The position numbers were made by a program, and so were the translations under genes. Below, piece by piece: positions 7,868 to 17,374 of a stretch of DNA of 64,000 nucleotides. Source of the stretch: Donghicola sp041224595 (GTDB taxonomy: Bacteria; Pseudomonadota; Alphaproteobacteria; Rhodobacterales; Rhodobacteraceae). The first letter of the stretch is position 1. Each line of letters starts with the position of its first letter. The DNA lies in contig NZ_JBGFGN010000135.1 in NCBI RefSeq assembly GCF_041224595.1, forward strand, positions 1 to 64,000, written 5' to 3'. Below the pieces are notes generated by a model, which saw nothing but the letters and a program-made list of their open reading frames with translations, was not told where the DNA came from and did no database searches.

Positions 7868-8869
7868 ATGTTCGAATTGATCGCGACGGTGTGTGTGGCA
7901 GGAACCTGTCATGCACAACTGGTGCCGGGCTTTGAGGCGGAAACTTTGCCAGAATGCCAAAGCCTTGCTGCGGATCATTACGGCGGGCTCGAGGCCTCGT
8001 GTCAGCCCATTGGACCGGCGCTGGATCTGTCAGAGGTTGCGCCTGGCGTGTATGTTCACATTGGTGAAATAGCCGAGCCGAATCCGGAAAATAGGGGCGA
8101 TGTGGCCAATATGGGCGCGATCGTAGGTCGCGACTCCGTCGCTGTGATCGATTCGGGTAGTACGCGACAGGTCGGGGAAGCGCTGTGGCGCGCGGTGCGA
8201 AAAGTCACGGAATTACCTGTTCAGCACCTGATCCTGACGCATATGCACCCGGACCATGTGCTTGGCGCTGCGGTTTTCGCCGAAGCAGGCGCCGACGTGA
8301 TCGGGCACGAGGGATTGGCGCGCGCGCTGGCGGATCGTCAGGGCAGCTATCTGTTGCGCATGGAGCAGGAAGTCGGCGCTGAACTTTTCAAAGGCACCAT
8401 CGCACCCGCCGTGAACATAGAAGTCGCGGATGAGATGAGTATCGACTTAGGCCTGCGTGAAGTCACTTTGAATGCGTGGCCTCTTGCGCATACGCAGACG
8501 GATCTTACCGTGCATGTGCCCGATGCAGAGCTCTTGTTCGCTGGGGATTTGCTGTTCGATGACCATTGTCCGTCACTTGATGGCTCGGTCGTGGGGTGGC
8601 AAACGGTACTGGATGACCTGATTGCGTTTCAGGTCACGCAGATGGTGCCGGGTCACGGCGAGGTTCTTGCGTGGCCGCCAAAGGATCTACCGCTGAAGCG
8701 CTACCTGGCGGATTTGGAGGCCGAGACCCGCGCCGCGCTGGACAAAGGAAGCCGTCTAGACGAGGCCGCAATGACAGTCGCGCACGAGGCCTCGAAGGAA
8801 TGGCGCTTGTGCAGCACATACACCCCGCGGAACGCGACGGTCACGTATACCGAGTTAGAGTGGGAATAA
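7868..8869 (+). CDS. Quinoprotein relay system zinc metallohydrolase (metallo-beta-lactamase fold)
   Basis: 333 residues. After a short N-terminal export-like region (MFELIATVCVAGTCHAQ) comes a metallo-beta-lactamase domain with the zinc motif THMHPDH near residue 120, followed by GHEG, a metal-ligand LLFAGDLLFDDH segment and MVPGHGE. The start has GGGAGG 5 nt upstream. The family is found next to SoxYZ-like carriers and PQQ dehydrogenases. The pairing with a divergent carrier at 6955-7743 supports hydrolysis of something carried on its cysteine, but the substrate is not known. Confidence 0.8.
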   Translation: MFELIATVCVAGTCHAQLVPGFEAETLPECQSLAADHYGGLEASCQPIGPALDLSEVAPGVYVHIGEIAEPNPENRGDVANMGAIVGRDSVAVIDSGSTRQVGEALWRAVRKVTELPVQHLILTHMHPDHVLGAAVFAEAGADVIGHEGLARALADRQGSYLLRMEQEVGAELFKGTIAPAVNIEVADEMSIDLGLREVTLNAWPLAHTQTDLTVHVPDAELLFAGDLLFDDHCPSLDGSVVGWQTVLDDLIAFQVTQMVPGHGEVLAWPPKDLPLKRYLADLEAETRAALDKGSRLDEAAMTVAHEASKEWRLCSTYTPRNATVTYTELEWE

Positions 8870-8870
8870 G

Positions 8871-9479
8871 TCAGAGCGCAGCGTTCTGCAGAAGACTCGC
8901 GAGTGCAAACAGGCGCTTTTCCAAGAGAACTGGAGATTCGCACAGGTACGTGACAGATTGCTGGCGTTCCCGATAGATGCGGTCATCCCAGTCAACTTGT
9001 TCTTCCAATGCATCAACGGTGTCGTAGTCAGGCTCTGGCATATCCATCAGCCGTTCCATTTCGGATCGTGCTTCGTCAATCCGCTCGGCCAAGGCGATTT
9101 GACCGGTAGACACATTGCCAATGCCGCTGATGATACGTGTGCGTCGCTTGCTGATGGTGTCGAAGACTTCGGAAAATACCGCCTGCATCAAATCCCGTTC
9201 GGTTCCATGGGTTTGCGCAAAGTCAGAGATCATCTGGCGCGCGTTCTCCATGTCCACACGCTGTAGTGAAAGGGCCGATGCCAGCTCCTCGACAGCGCCT
9301 TGCTGGGGATCGCTTAGGCTGATGTTTTGCTTCGGCTCGGGCCACATCAGACCCAGAGACAACCGTTCCACCTTGCGCTGGATGCACGGCCAAGTCGGGT
9401 CGGAAAAGTCCGCTGCCTGTACATGAGTTGTCGCAACTGACAAAGCCAGTGCCATAGAAAGATTACATAAAATCTTCAT
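8871..9479 (-). CDS. Secreted helical protein of unknown function
   Basis: 202 residues with a clear signal peptide (MKILCNLSMALALSVATTHVQA). The rest is predominantly charged alpha-helix, with three cysteines (two in the mature part, WPCIQRK and YLCESP). The start follows GGGAGG. It is convergent with the metallohydrolase, leaving one base between the two stops, and divergent from flhA. I recognise no domain. The surroundings suggest a periplasmic accessory factor for methanol oxidation. Confidence 0.7.
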   Translation of the reverse strand: MKILCNLSMALALSVATTHVQAADFSDPTWPCIQRKVERLSLGLMWPEPKQNISLSDPQQGAVEELASALSLQRVDMENARQMISDFAQTHGTERDLMQAVFSEVFDTISKRRTRIISGIGNVSTGQIALAERIDEARSEMERLMDMPEPDYDTVDALEEQVDWDDRIYRERQQSVTYLCESPVLLEKRLFALASLLQNAAL

Positions 9480-9516
9480 GCGGTACCTCCCTGCGCATTG
9501 AATATGTGTTACTTGG

Positions 9517-9538
9517 GGTCTGTCTGTCTATGCAGACC
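9517..9538. promoter_or_regulatory. Inverted repeat upstream of flhA
   Basis: GGTCTG (9517-9522) and CAGACC (9533-9538) form a 6-bp inverted repeat with a 10-bp spacer, about 105 bp ahead of flhA in the region shared with the divergent gene at 8871-9479. It could be the binding site of the LuxR-type regulator at 1776, but the arms are short and no second copy was identified. Confidence 0.3.
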
Positions 9539-9643
9539 TGACACCAACCATCGTATGCATTGAGTGAAACGCAAAGTGCTCAGCATACTTGGACCAACCC
9601 GTGTGTACCGCGGAATACTAACTCAAATTCATGGAGACTATGG

Positions 9644-10774
<1,131 letters not shown>

Positions 10775-10788
10775 GGTTGGGGGACGAG

Positions 10789-11613
10789 ATGGAGGTCGTA
10801 TCGGAAAATAGAAGCTTCGGCGGCCGCCAGATCGTCGCGAAACATCCCTCTGACGCGTGCGGGTGCGACATGACCTTTGCGGTCTACTTGCCTCCGCAAG
10901 CCGAAGAAGGTCCAGTCCCGGTGCTTTGGTATCTATCGGGGCTGACCTGCACACATGAAAACGCCATGAGCAAGGCTGGCCTGCAGGAACACGCTGCCCA
11001 CCATGGTTTGGCAATCGTCTATCCCGATACCTCGCCGCGCGGCGACGAGATCGCGAATGACGAAGCCTATGATTTGGGGCAGGGCGCAGGCTTCTACGTG
11101 AACGCCGTATGCGATCCGTGGAAAGCTAACTTTCAGATGTATGACTATGTCACAGATGAGCTTCGGGGACTGGTCGAGCGAACGTATCCGGTGACAGACC
11201 GTCACGGTATAACAGGGCATTCAATGGGCGGCCATGGTGCCCTGACGATCGCGATCCGCAATCCGGACCGCTACCATTCCTTGACGGCCTTTGCGCCGAT
11301 CACGAACCCAACCCGCTCGGATTGGGGCCGCAAACAGCTCTCGGCCTATCTGGGAGATGACGAGACCACTTGGTCAAATTACGACGCCACGCTCCTGCTC
11401 GAGGAGCATGGATGGAAGGGCGATATCCTGATTGATCAGGGGGCCTCGGACCAGTTTCTGGATCTGCTCAAGCCCGAAAGCCTGTCTGCGGCGATGGCGC
11501 GCCGCCGCCAACCGGGTGAGTTCCGCATGCAGCGGGGCTACGACCATTCCTACTATTTCGTCAGCACATTCGCTGGCGAGCATGTCGCATGGCATGCAGA
11601 ACGGCTGAATTAA
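10789..11613 (+). CDS. fghA: S-formylglutathione hydrolase
   Basis: 274 residues, esterase D family. It hydrolyses S-formylglutathione to formate and glutathione after FlhA. The nucleophile elbow GHSMGGHG is near residue 147. The acid and histidine of the triad lie in IDQGASDQFLD and YDHSYYF. The ATG at 10789 follows GGGGGA; a TTG at 10777 is a possible alternative start. It is co-directional with flhA and with the cytochrome gene 12 bp downstream. Confidence 0.95.
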   Translation: MEVVSENRSFGGRQIVAKHPSDACGCDMTFAVYLPPQAEEGPVPVLWYLSGLTCTHENAMSKAGLQEHAAHHGLAIVYPDTSPRGDEIANDEAYDLGQGAGFYVNAVCDPWKANFQMYDYVTDELRGLVERTYPVTDRHGITGHSMGGHGALTIAIRNPDRYHSLTAFAPITNPTRSDWGRKQLSAYLGDDETTWSNYDATLLLEEHGWKGDILIDQGASDQFLDLLKPESLSAAMARRRQPGEFRMQRGYDHSYYFVSTFAGEHVAWHAERLN

Positions 11614-11625
11614 AGGAAGCTACTC

Positions 11626-12009
11626 ATGTTTAAACGGGTTTTTGTCGCAGTACTTCTGCTCTCGGTTCCGGCCAATGGGGTCATGGCCGAAGGAGACCCC
11701 GCCAAAGGCGAGCGGGTCTTCAAGAAGTGCCAGGCTTGCCACGCCGTCGGCGCGGACGCCAAAGCGAAAACCGGACCTGTTTTGAATGGCATTGTTGGCA
11801 GTGAGGTCGCTGTTTCGGAGGGGTATTCCTACTCTCCGGCGATGCAAGAGTTTGCCGAGACCGGGGTGACCTGGACGGTAGAAGAACTGGACGCATTCCT
11901 CGCCAAACCGCGCGAGCATGTGTCGGGAACAAAGATGTCTTTTGCAGGTCTGCGCAAAGAGAAAGAGCGCGCAGACGTGATCGCGTATTTGGGTACGTTT
12001 ACCAAGTAA
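11626..12009 (+). CDS. Class I cytochrome c (c2/c550-type)
   Basis: 127 residues: signal peptide (MFKRVFVAVLLLSVPANGVMA), heme motif CQACH near residue 35, and the axial Met in GTKMSFAGL near residue 105, as in mitochondrial-type cytochromes c2/c550. A periplasmic electron carrier is expected. It could take electrons from XoxG to the terminal oxidase. The AGGAAG ribosome site precedes the ATG, and the gene sits between fghA and xoxF. Confidence 0.9.
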   Translation: MFKRVFVAVLLLSVPANGVMAEGDPAKGERVFKKCQACHAVGADAKAKTGPVLNGIVGSEVAVSEGYSYSPAMQEFAETGVTWTVEELDAFLAKPREHVSGTKMSFAGLRKEKERADVIAYLGTFTK

Positions 12010-12150
12010 CAGACCCATGGGGATCATAGGGCCCCAGTACAAGAAGCTTGCGCCCGGAGGGAGGAGAGGTCGCTGGACGCAGGCACCAGTCGGGAGAGGT
12101 GTGCCCGATGACCAGAGGGCGGGGATGGCCCGTCAATCAGGGAGGAAAAC

Positions 12151-13953
12151 ATGAAAAGCCTTAAGTACTTAACATCAGTATTGGCGATTTGCTCGGCGAC
12201 AGGCGCGCTGGCGAATGCCGATCTACAGAGCCAGATCGACAACCCCGCGCAGTGGGCGATCCAGACTGGCGACTACGAGAACCAGCGATATTCGGAACTG
12301 GATCAGATAAACGCGGACAACGTTGGGGACATGCAGGTTGCATGGACCTTCTCGACCGGCGTTTTGCGTGGTCACGAGGGCTCGCCACTGGTGGTGGGAG
12401 ACGTGATGTATGTCCACACGCCGTTCCCGAACACGGTCTACGCTCTGGATCTGACGCAGGAAGGTAAAATCATCTGGAAGTACGAGCCCAAGCAGGATCC
12501 GAACGTGATCCCTGTGATGTGCTGTGACACCGTAAACCGCGGCGTGGCCTATGCGGATGGCAAGATTTTCTTGCATCAGGCAGACACCACGGTCGTGGCT
12601 CTGGACGCGAACACGGGCGAAGCGCTGTGGTCGGTCAAGAACGGCGATCCCAGCAAGGGTGAGACCAACACCGCGACCGTCATGCCGGTCAAGGACAAGG
12701 TCATCGTTGGCATCTCGGGTGGTGAATTCGGTGTGCGCGGCTCTGTGACGGCCTACAACATGGAAGACGGCAGCCTCGCATGGCGCGCCTATTCGATGGG
12801 TCCGGACAGCGACATCCTGTTTGATCCGGAAAACACCACCCATCTTGGTCAACCCGTTGGCGCGGACTCTGGCACCAACACATGGGAAGGCGATCAGTGG
12901 ATGATCGGTGGCGGCACCACATGGGGATGGTATTCCTATGATGCCGAAGCTGATCTGATCTACTACGGCACCGGTAACCCGTCCACTTGGAATCCGGCGC
13001 AGCGCCCTGGTGATAACCGTTGGTCGATGACCATCATGGCACGCGACCCCGATGACGGCATGGCCAAGTGGGTCTACCAGATGACTCCCCATGACGAGTG
13101 GGATTATGACGGCATCAACGAAATGATCCTGACCGATCAAGAGATTGATGGCCAGGTGCGCAAGCTTCTGACCCACTTTGACCGGAACGGTCTGGGTTAC
13201 ACGCTGGACCGCCTGACTGGCGAACTGATCACCGCAGAGAAGTTCGATCCGGCCGTGAACTGGACCACCGGCGTCGACATGGACCCTGCATCCGAGACCT
13301 ACGGCCGTCCCGCAGTGGTGGCCCAGTACTCGACAGAGCAGAATGGCGAAGACGTGAATTCGACCGGCATCTGTCCGGCGGCTCTGGGCTCCAAAGACCA
13401 GCAGCCTGCGTCCTACAGCCCCAAGACAGAGCTGTTCTACGTGCCGACCAACCACGTCTGCATGGACTACGAGCCCTTCCGCGTGAGCTACACCGCAGGT
13501 CAGCCCTATGTGGGCGCGACACTTGCAATGTACCCCGCACCGGACAGCCATGGCGGCATGGGGAACTTCATCGCGTGGGACAACATCGCAGGCGAGATCA
13601 AGTGGTCCGTCCCCGAGCAATTCTCGGTCTGGTCGGGTGCTCTGGCAACTGCGGGTGACGTGGTGTTCTACGGCACACTCGAAGGTTACCTGAAGGCCGT
13701 TTCGGCTGACACCGGCGAAGAACTGTACCGCTTCAAGACCCCCTCGGGCATCATCGGCAACGTGATGACCTATGAGCAGGCGGGCAAGCAGTACGTCGCG
13801 GTTCTGTCGGGTGTCGGCGGATGGGCCGGCATTGGCCTTGCGGCTGGTCTGACCAACCCGAACGACGGTCTGGGGGCTGTGGGCGGCTACTCGGCGCTCA
13901 GCGACTACACCGCTTTGGGTGGTCAGCTGACTGTGTTCACCCTGCCTGACTAA
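12151..13953 (+). CDS. xoxF: Lanthanide-dependent PQQ methanol dehydrogenase XoxF
   Basis: 600-residue precursor with signal peptide (about 1-22) and an eight-bladed beta-propeller. It oxidises methanol in the periplasm with PQQ. The vicinal disulfide Cys124-Cys125 (VMCCDTV) is present, as are metal-binding Glu192 (GGEFGVRG) and Asn276 (GTGNPST). The catalytic Asp318 is followed by Asp320 in W-D-Y-D-G. The second Asp replaces the Ala found in calcium-dependent MxaF and is the hallmark of rare-earth XoxF enzymes. The ATG follows GGGAGGAAAAC. A 141-bp leader separates it from the cytochrome gene, so it may have its own promoter. No mxaF or pqq genes are in the window. Confidence 0.97.
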   Translation: MKSLKYLTSVLAICSATGALANADLQSQIDNPAQWAIQTGDYENQRYSELDQINADNVGDMQVAWTFSTGVLRGHEGSPLVVGDVMYVHTPFPNTVYALDLTQEGKIIWKYEPKQDPNVIPVMCCDTVNRGVAYADGKIFLHQADTTVVALDANTGEALWSVKNGDPSKGETNTATVMPVKDKVIVGISGGEFGVRGSVTAYNMEDGSLAWRAYSMGPDSDILFDPENTTHLGQPVGADSGTNTWEGDQWMIGGGTTWGWYSYDAEADLIYYGTGNPSTWNPAQRPGDNRWSMTIMARDPDDGMAKWVYQMTPHDEWDYDGINEMILTDQEIDGQVRKLLTHFDRNGLGYTLDRLTGELITAEKFDPAVNWTTGVDMDPASETYGRPAVVAQYSTEQNGEDVNSTGICPAALGSKDQQPASYSPKTELFYVPTNHVCMDYEPFRVSYTAGQPYVGATLAMYPAPDSHGGMGNFIAWDNIAGEIKWSVPEQFSVWSGALATAGDVVFYGTLEGYLKAVSADTGEELYRFKTPSGIIGNVMTYEQAGKQYVAVLSGVGGWAGIGLAAGLTNPNDGLGAVGGYSALSDYTALGGQLTVFTLPD

Positions 13954-13972
13954 GCGACATGCTTGATCCAAG

Positions 13973-13996
13973 GGAGCCGGCCGTTTGGCCGGCTCC
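13973..13996 (+). other. Intercistronic GC hairpin between xoxF and xoxG
   Basis: GGAGCCGGCC and GGCCGGCTCC pair perfectly (10 bp) around a GTTT loop, 20 bp after the xoxF stop. There is no following T-run, so an intrinsic terminator is unlikely. A hairpin here could stabilise the 3' end of the xoxF message and set the xoxF:xoxG ratio. Confidence 0.65.
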
Positions 13997-14020
13997 AACC
14001 CCCGAAAACTTAAGGATAAT

Positions 14021-14557
14021 ATGATGATCCGACAGGGTTTTTCTCTGGTGGCACTGACCACCGGTCTGATGGTTGCGTCCGGTGTATGGGCTGAATCCAG
14101 CTACACAATGGACGACCCGAACATCGCCGTCTCCTACGAGGAAGATGGCCGCTATTTCACAGAAGATGACGTTCCGACCTTTAACGTCACTGACGATGGC
14201 AAGGTTGACTGGCTGACATTCTCGGGCTTTCGCCGCTATCACTCGGAATGCCACGTCTGCCACGGCCCCGATGGCGAGGGATCGACCTACGCGCCCGCGC
14301 TGAAAAAATCCGCGCTGGACATGGATTACTACGACTTCCTCGATGTGGCGACGAACGGACGCCAGCGGGTCGATGCGGCGGATAACTCGGTCATGCCTGC
14401 CTTTGGCACCAACCTGAACGTGATGTGCTATCTGGATGACATCTATGTCTACCTCAAAGCCCGCGGCATGGAAGCTGTACCTCGCGGTCGTCCCGGCAGC
14501 AAAGAAGCCAAATCCGATGACATTCGCGAAGCTGAAAATGCCTGCATGGGAACGTAA
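14021..14557 (+). CDS. xoxG: Methanol metabolism-related c-type cytochrome XoxG
   Basis: 178 residues: signal peptide (MMIRQGFSLVALTTGLMVASGVWA), heme motif CHVCH near residue 77, and further cysteines (VMCYLDD, ENACMGT) typical of the four-cysteine methanol-related cytochrome family. It would accept electrons from XoxF. The start is an ATGATG pair after AAGGA. The 3' end overlaps the xoxJ start by about 20 bp. Gene order xoxF-xoxG-xoxJ is the canonical cluster. Confidence 0.92.
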   Translation: MMIRQGFSLVALTTGLMVASGVWAESSYTMDDPNIAVSYEEDGRYFTEDDVPTFNVTDDGKVDWLTFSGFRRYHSECHVCHGPDGEGSTYAPALKKSALDMDYYDFLDVATNGRQRVDAADNSVMPAFGTNLNVMCYLDDIYVYLKARGMEAVPRGRPGSKEAKSDDIREAENACMGT

Positions 14558-15383
14558 ATCTGCTCTCAAGGTTCTGGCCGTGGCGCTCTGCGGGCTCTTG
14601 CCCGTCAGCGGCGCCGCGCAGACCTCGGATCTGGTGTCGCACCATGCGTTCCGTGTGTGTGCAGATCCGGCCAACCTGCCGATGTCCGACGATCAGGGCA
14701 GGGGATACGAGAACCGACTGGCAGAGCTGTTTGCGTCAAAATTGGATTTACCTGTGGAGTACGAGTGGTACCCGATGGCCACGGGTTTCATCCGCAATAC
14801 GCTCAAGGCGGCGAAGTGCGATGTGGTGATCGGGTATGCCCAGGGGCATGAGATGGTTCTCAACACGAACCATTACATGACCTCTGGGTTTGTTCTTGTC
14901 GCGCCTCGGGATAGCGCCTTGTCCAACGTCAGCGGGCTGTCTGATCCCGCGCTGCAGGGCAAACGGATCGGTATTGTGGCAGGCACTCCGCCCGCCACGC
15001 ACATGGCGCGCTACGGCCTGATCGGCAAGGCCAAGCCCTATAACCTGACCGTGGACCGCCGCTACGAGAGCCCCGTGGTCAACATGCTCGAAGATCTTAA
15101 GGCCCAAGAGATTGACGCCGCCATTCTGTGGGGGCCGCTTGGCGGACCGTTGGTGAAATCCGACTATCCGGGCATGACGGTCCTGCCTCTGTTGGGGGAA
15201 ACACTGCCGCCCAAGATGTTCTATCGCATCACCATGGGCGTCCGTCAGGGAGAGAAGGTCTGGCAGCGCAAGCTTAACTCGCTCATTCGTCGTCATCAGG
15301 ATGAGATCAACGCCATTCTCATGGAGGCGGGTGTGCCCCTGCTGGATGCGCAGGGCCAGACCTTGCTGGAACTCCCCCAGTGA
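14538..15383 (+). CDS. xoxJ: XoxJ, quinoprotein dehydrogenase-associated periplasmic binding protein-like factor
   Basis: 281 residues with signal peptide ending near GAAQ, then a type II solute-binding fold (FRVCADPANLPMSDDQGRGYENRLAELF, DVVIGYAQGHEMV, GKRIGIVAGTPPATHMA). XoxJ/MoxJ proteins are thought to help activate the dehydrogenase rather than import a solute; no ABC permease is present here. The start at 14538 is chosen for its signal peptide; ATG 14517 is also possible and both have poor ribosome sites, consistent with translational coupling to xoxG. The stop overlaps the GTG of the next gene. Confidence 0.88.
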   Translation: MPAWERKSALKVLAVALCGLLPVSGAAQTSDLVSHHAFRVCADPANLPMSDDQGRGYENRLAELFASKLDLPVEYEWYPMATGFIRNTLKAAKCDVVIGYAQGHEMVLNTNHYMTSGFVLVAPRDSALSNVSGLSDPALQGKRIGIVAGTPPATHMARYGLIGKAKPYNLTVDRRYESPVVNMLEDLKAQEIDAAILWGPLGGPLVKSDYPGMTVLPLLGETLPPKMFYRITMGVRQGEKVWQRKLNSLIRRHQDEINAILMEAGVPLLDAQGQTLLELPQ

Positions 15384-15916
15384 GGTGGCCATGGGCGGCT
15401 CTAATGTCCTGCCTGCCCATGGCTCTCCTCGCGCAGGTGGCCGAGCCCGAGGGCTACCGTACCCAACAGTATCGGGCTGCAGTTCCGTCAGAGCTTTCTG
15501 GCGGGACTGTCATCACGACACCAGAGGCCGAGGCGCTCTGGCGTGAGGGGCAGGCGGCTTTTGTCGATGTGCTGCCCCAAGCGCCCAAGCCTGCCAATCT
15601 GCCAGAAGGCACGATCTGGCGCGACAAACCCCGCCACTCTATCCCCGGCGCGATCTGGCTGCCAAATACTGGTTACGGCGCGCTGGCGGATGTGACGCTC
15701 GATTATTTCCTATCGGGATTGGACGCCGCGAGCGGTGGGGACAAGGCGCATCCTCTGGTCTTCTTTTGCCTAGAAGAGTGCTGGATGTCTTACAACGCTG
15801 CGCGCCGTGCGCTGGAGTTGGGCTACAAGGATGTCAGCTGGTATCCCGATGGCACCGACGGCTGGACGTTCTTTGATCTGCCGACCGAGCAAATCAAACC
15901 CTTTGCCGAGGAGTAA
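15380..15916 (+). CDS. PQQ-dependent catabolism-associated rhodanese-like protein with CxxxCW motif
   Basis: 178 residues: signal peptide (MRWPWAALMSCLPMALLAQVA) and a rhodanese-like domain with FFCLEECWMSYNAARRA near residue 130. This C-x3-C-W segment defines a family found only with PQQ alcohol oxidation systems. The start is GTG overlapping the xoxJ TGA. It is the last gene of the xoxF-xoxG-xoxJ run and converges with a beta-propeller gene 5 bp away. Molecular function is not known; a periplasmic thiol or sulfur-relay role alongside the SoxYZ-like carrier is a guess. Confidence 0.8.
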   Translation: MRWPWAALMSCLPMALLAQVAEPEGYRTQQYRAAVPSELSGGTVITTPEAEALWREGQAAFVDVLPQAPKPANLPEGTIWRDKPRHSIPGAIWLPNTGYGALADVTLDYFLSGLDAASGGDKAHPLVFFCLEECWMSYNAARRALELGYKDVSWYPDGTDGWTFFDLPTEQIKPFAEE

Positions 15917-15921
15917 GGGGC

Positions 15922-16869
15922 TCAGGGTCGGATAAACCGGCCAAACGCCCGTGGCCCGTCTGCTGTCGGGTAGGTCGCAATGATGCTCTGGCTCTCTGGA
16001 TCAATGACTTGGATGGTATTGTCGAACCAGTTCGCAATCACGATATCCCCGTCAGAGGTCGTATCGATCCCCTCTGGGTATTCGTTTGTGGCAATCTCGG
16101 TCAGCGGGGTCAGTGTTTGCAGGTCAAACAGGCTCAGCGTGTTGGCGTATTGGTTGGTCGCGAAGCCGACAGCGCCCGCAAAAGCGATCCCGTAGGGCCG
16201 CTCTCCCACTGGAATGGTCGCAATCACCAATCCAGCCTCTGGATCAATGACGCTCACATCGTTCGTTCCCACATTCCCAACGAACAACCGGCCGTCTGCA
16301 TGGAACCGCAGACCATAGGGACGCACGCCGGTTTTGACACGGGCCACGACCTCGAGTGTGTCTGTGTCAAACAAAGAGACCTGATCCCCATCGCGGTCGG
16401 CACTGGCCAGAAGCCTGCCGTTCGCCGAGATATCCAACCCTGCAGGCGCGGCGCCGGTTTTCAGCGCGTCCAACACGCTCAAATCTTGGCCAGATAGCAC
16501 CCAGATGCGGGCGTTGTACCAGTCGGACACAAAGAGCCGATCGTGCGCAGGATCATAAGCGATCCCCGTCGGCCCGCCGTCCAGAACTGTCTCTGCCAGG
16601 ACCGCGCCGGTTTCGGGGTGGTGACGCCGGACGGTCTTGGCCTCGGGCGCAACCGTGTACACGGCGTCTCCAGACACAGCGATCCCCGCCGGTTGACCGG
16701 GCAGGGGCCAGCGCGCAATTTCGCGCCCTTCGTCCAGATCAAAGACACTCAGCGCCTCGCCGTTCTGACAGGTGATGTAGGCGATATCCCCAAGCGCGGG
16801 TAGGGCGGCGCATCCCAGCGCCGCCGCAAGTTCAAGAACCCGGCGCACCAAATTTCTCGACCAAGGCAT
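15922..16869 (-). CDS. PQQ-associated YVTN-type beta-propeller protein
   Basis: 315 residues with signal peptide ending near ALPALGD and about seven repeats of roughly 40 residues containing the YVTN-like pattern (AYITCQNGEALSVFD, LFVSDWYNARIWVL, LFVGNVGTNDVSVID, VIANWFDNTIQVID). It would be a periplasmic beta-propeller, not an enzyme of known activity. The start at 16869 is chosen for its signal peptide and overlaps the upstream MxaD-like gene by 38 bp. A second propeller of the same type is at 19221. Confidence 0.8.
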   Translation of the reverse strand: MPWSRNLVRRVLELAAALGCAALPALGDIAYITCQNGEALSVFDLDEGREIARWPLPGQPAGIAVSGDAVYTVAPEAKTVRRHHPETGAVLAETVLDGGPTGIAYDPAHDRLFVSDWYNARIWVLSGQDLSVLDALKTGAAPAGLDISANGRLLASADRDGDQVSLFDTDTLEVVARVKTGVRPYGLRFHADGRLFVGNVGTNDVSVIDPEAGLVIATIPVGERPYGIAFAGAVGFATNQYANTLSLFDLQTLTPLTEIATNEYPEGIDTTSDGDIVIANWFDNTIQVIDPESQSIIATYPTADGPRAFGRFIRP

Positions 16870-17374
16870 CAAGACCAGCCTGATACACCCCGCTGACTGC
16901 GGCAATCGCGGCTTCGTCGTTTAACTCGGCAGGCGGATCGTTGTTCGGGTACCCACGGTAGAAGGCCCCTTTCCACTCGATCTTGGAGCCACCGCCATCG
17001 CGGGGCGTCACCGTCAGGTGGGATGAGTAGTTGGTGACAGGCAGAACCTCGACCTTCACGTCGGTGATCCGATAGGAATAGCTCATCTTGGTGGCGTCGT
17101 ACTTGTACAGGATCTCGTCGATCGTCGGACCGCCTTCTTCGCCAAGCACCAATTGGCGCGTGGCATCAATCTCGTTGCCGCCGTTCCCAGTGGTCGCATG
17201 CACCGCAGGGTGCCACCCCATGTCCTGGAAATTCCCGATCGCAGCCCAAACCTCTGCGGGCTCTGCGGCGACTTCGGTGGACAGCGTGATCTTCTGCCGC
17301 GTGGGCCCGTGGGCATAGGCCAGCCCGGGCAGCGCAGCCAAGGCGACCGCGCCAAGGAATAAGCGTCGTTTCAT
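16832..17374 (-). CDS. MxaD-like SRPBCC family protein
   Basis: 180 residues with signal peptide (MKRRLFLGAVALAALPGLAYA) and a START/SRPBCC-like domain (ITLSTEVAAEPAEVWAAIGNFQDMGWHPAVHATTG). This resembles MxaD, a periplasmic protein that helps electron transfer between methanol dehydrogenase and its cytochrome. The start overlaps the upstream stop by ATGA. It sits in a three-gene minus-strand operon with the DUF3280-like and propeller genes. Confidence 0.83.
   Translation of the reverse strand: MKRRLFLGAVALAALPGLAYAHGPTRQKITLSTEVAAEPAEVWAAIGNFQDMGWHPAVHATTGNGGNEIDATRQLVLGEEGGPTIDEILYKYDATKMSYSYRITDVKVEVLPVTNYSSHLTVTPRDGGGSKIEWKGAFYRGYPNNDPPAELNDEAAIAAVSGVYQAGLDALVEKFGAPGS

Noticed and set aside
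13973..13996. Intrinsic terminator after xoxF
   Set aside because: Strong stem but no T-run; reported as an intercistronic hairpin instead.
12223..14061. 612-codon open frame antisense to xoxF
   Set aside because: A shadow of a GC-rich, strongly codon-biased gene; xoxF on the plus strand is unambiguous, and the antisense has no ribosome site or domain.
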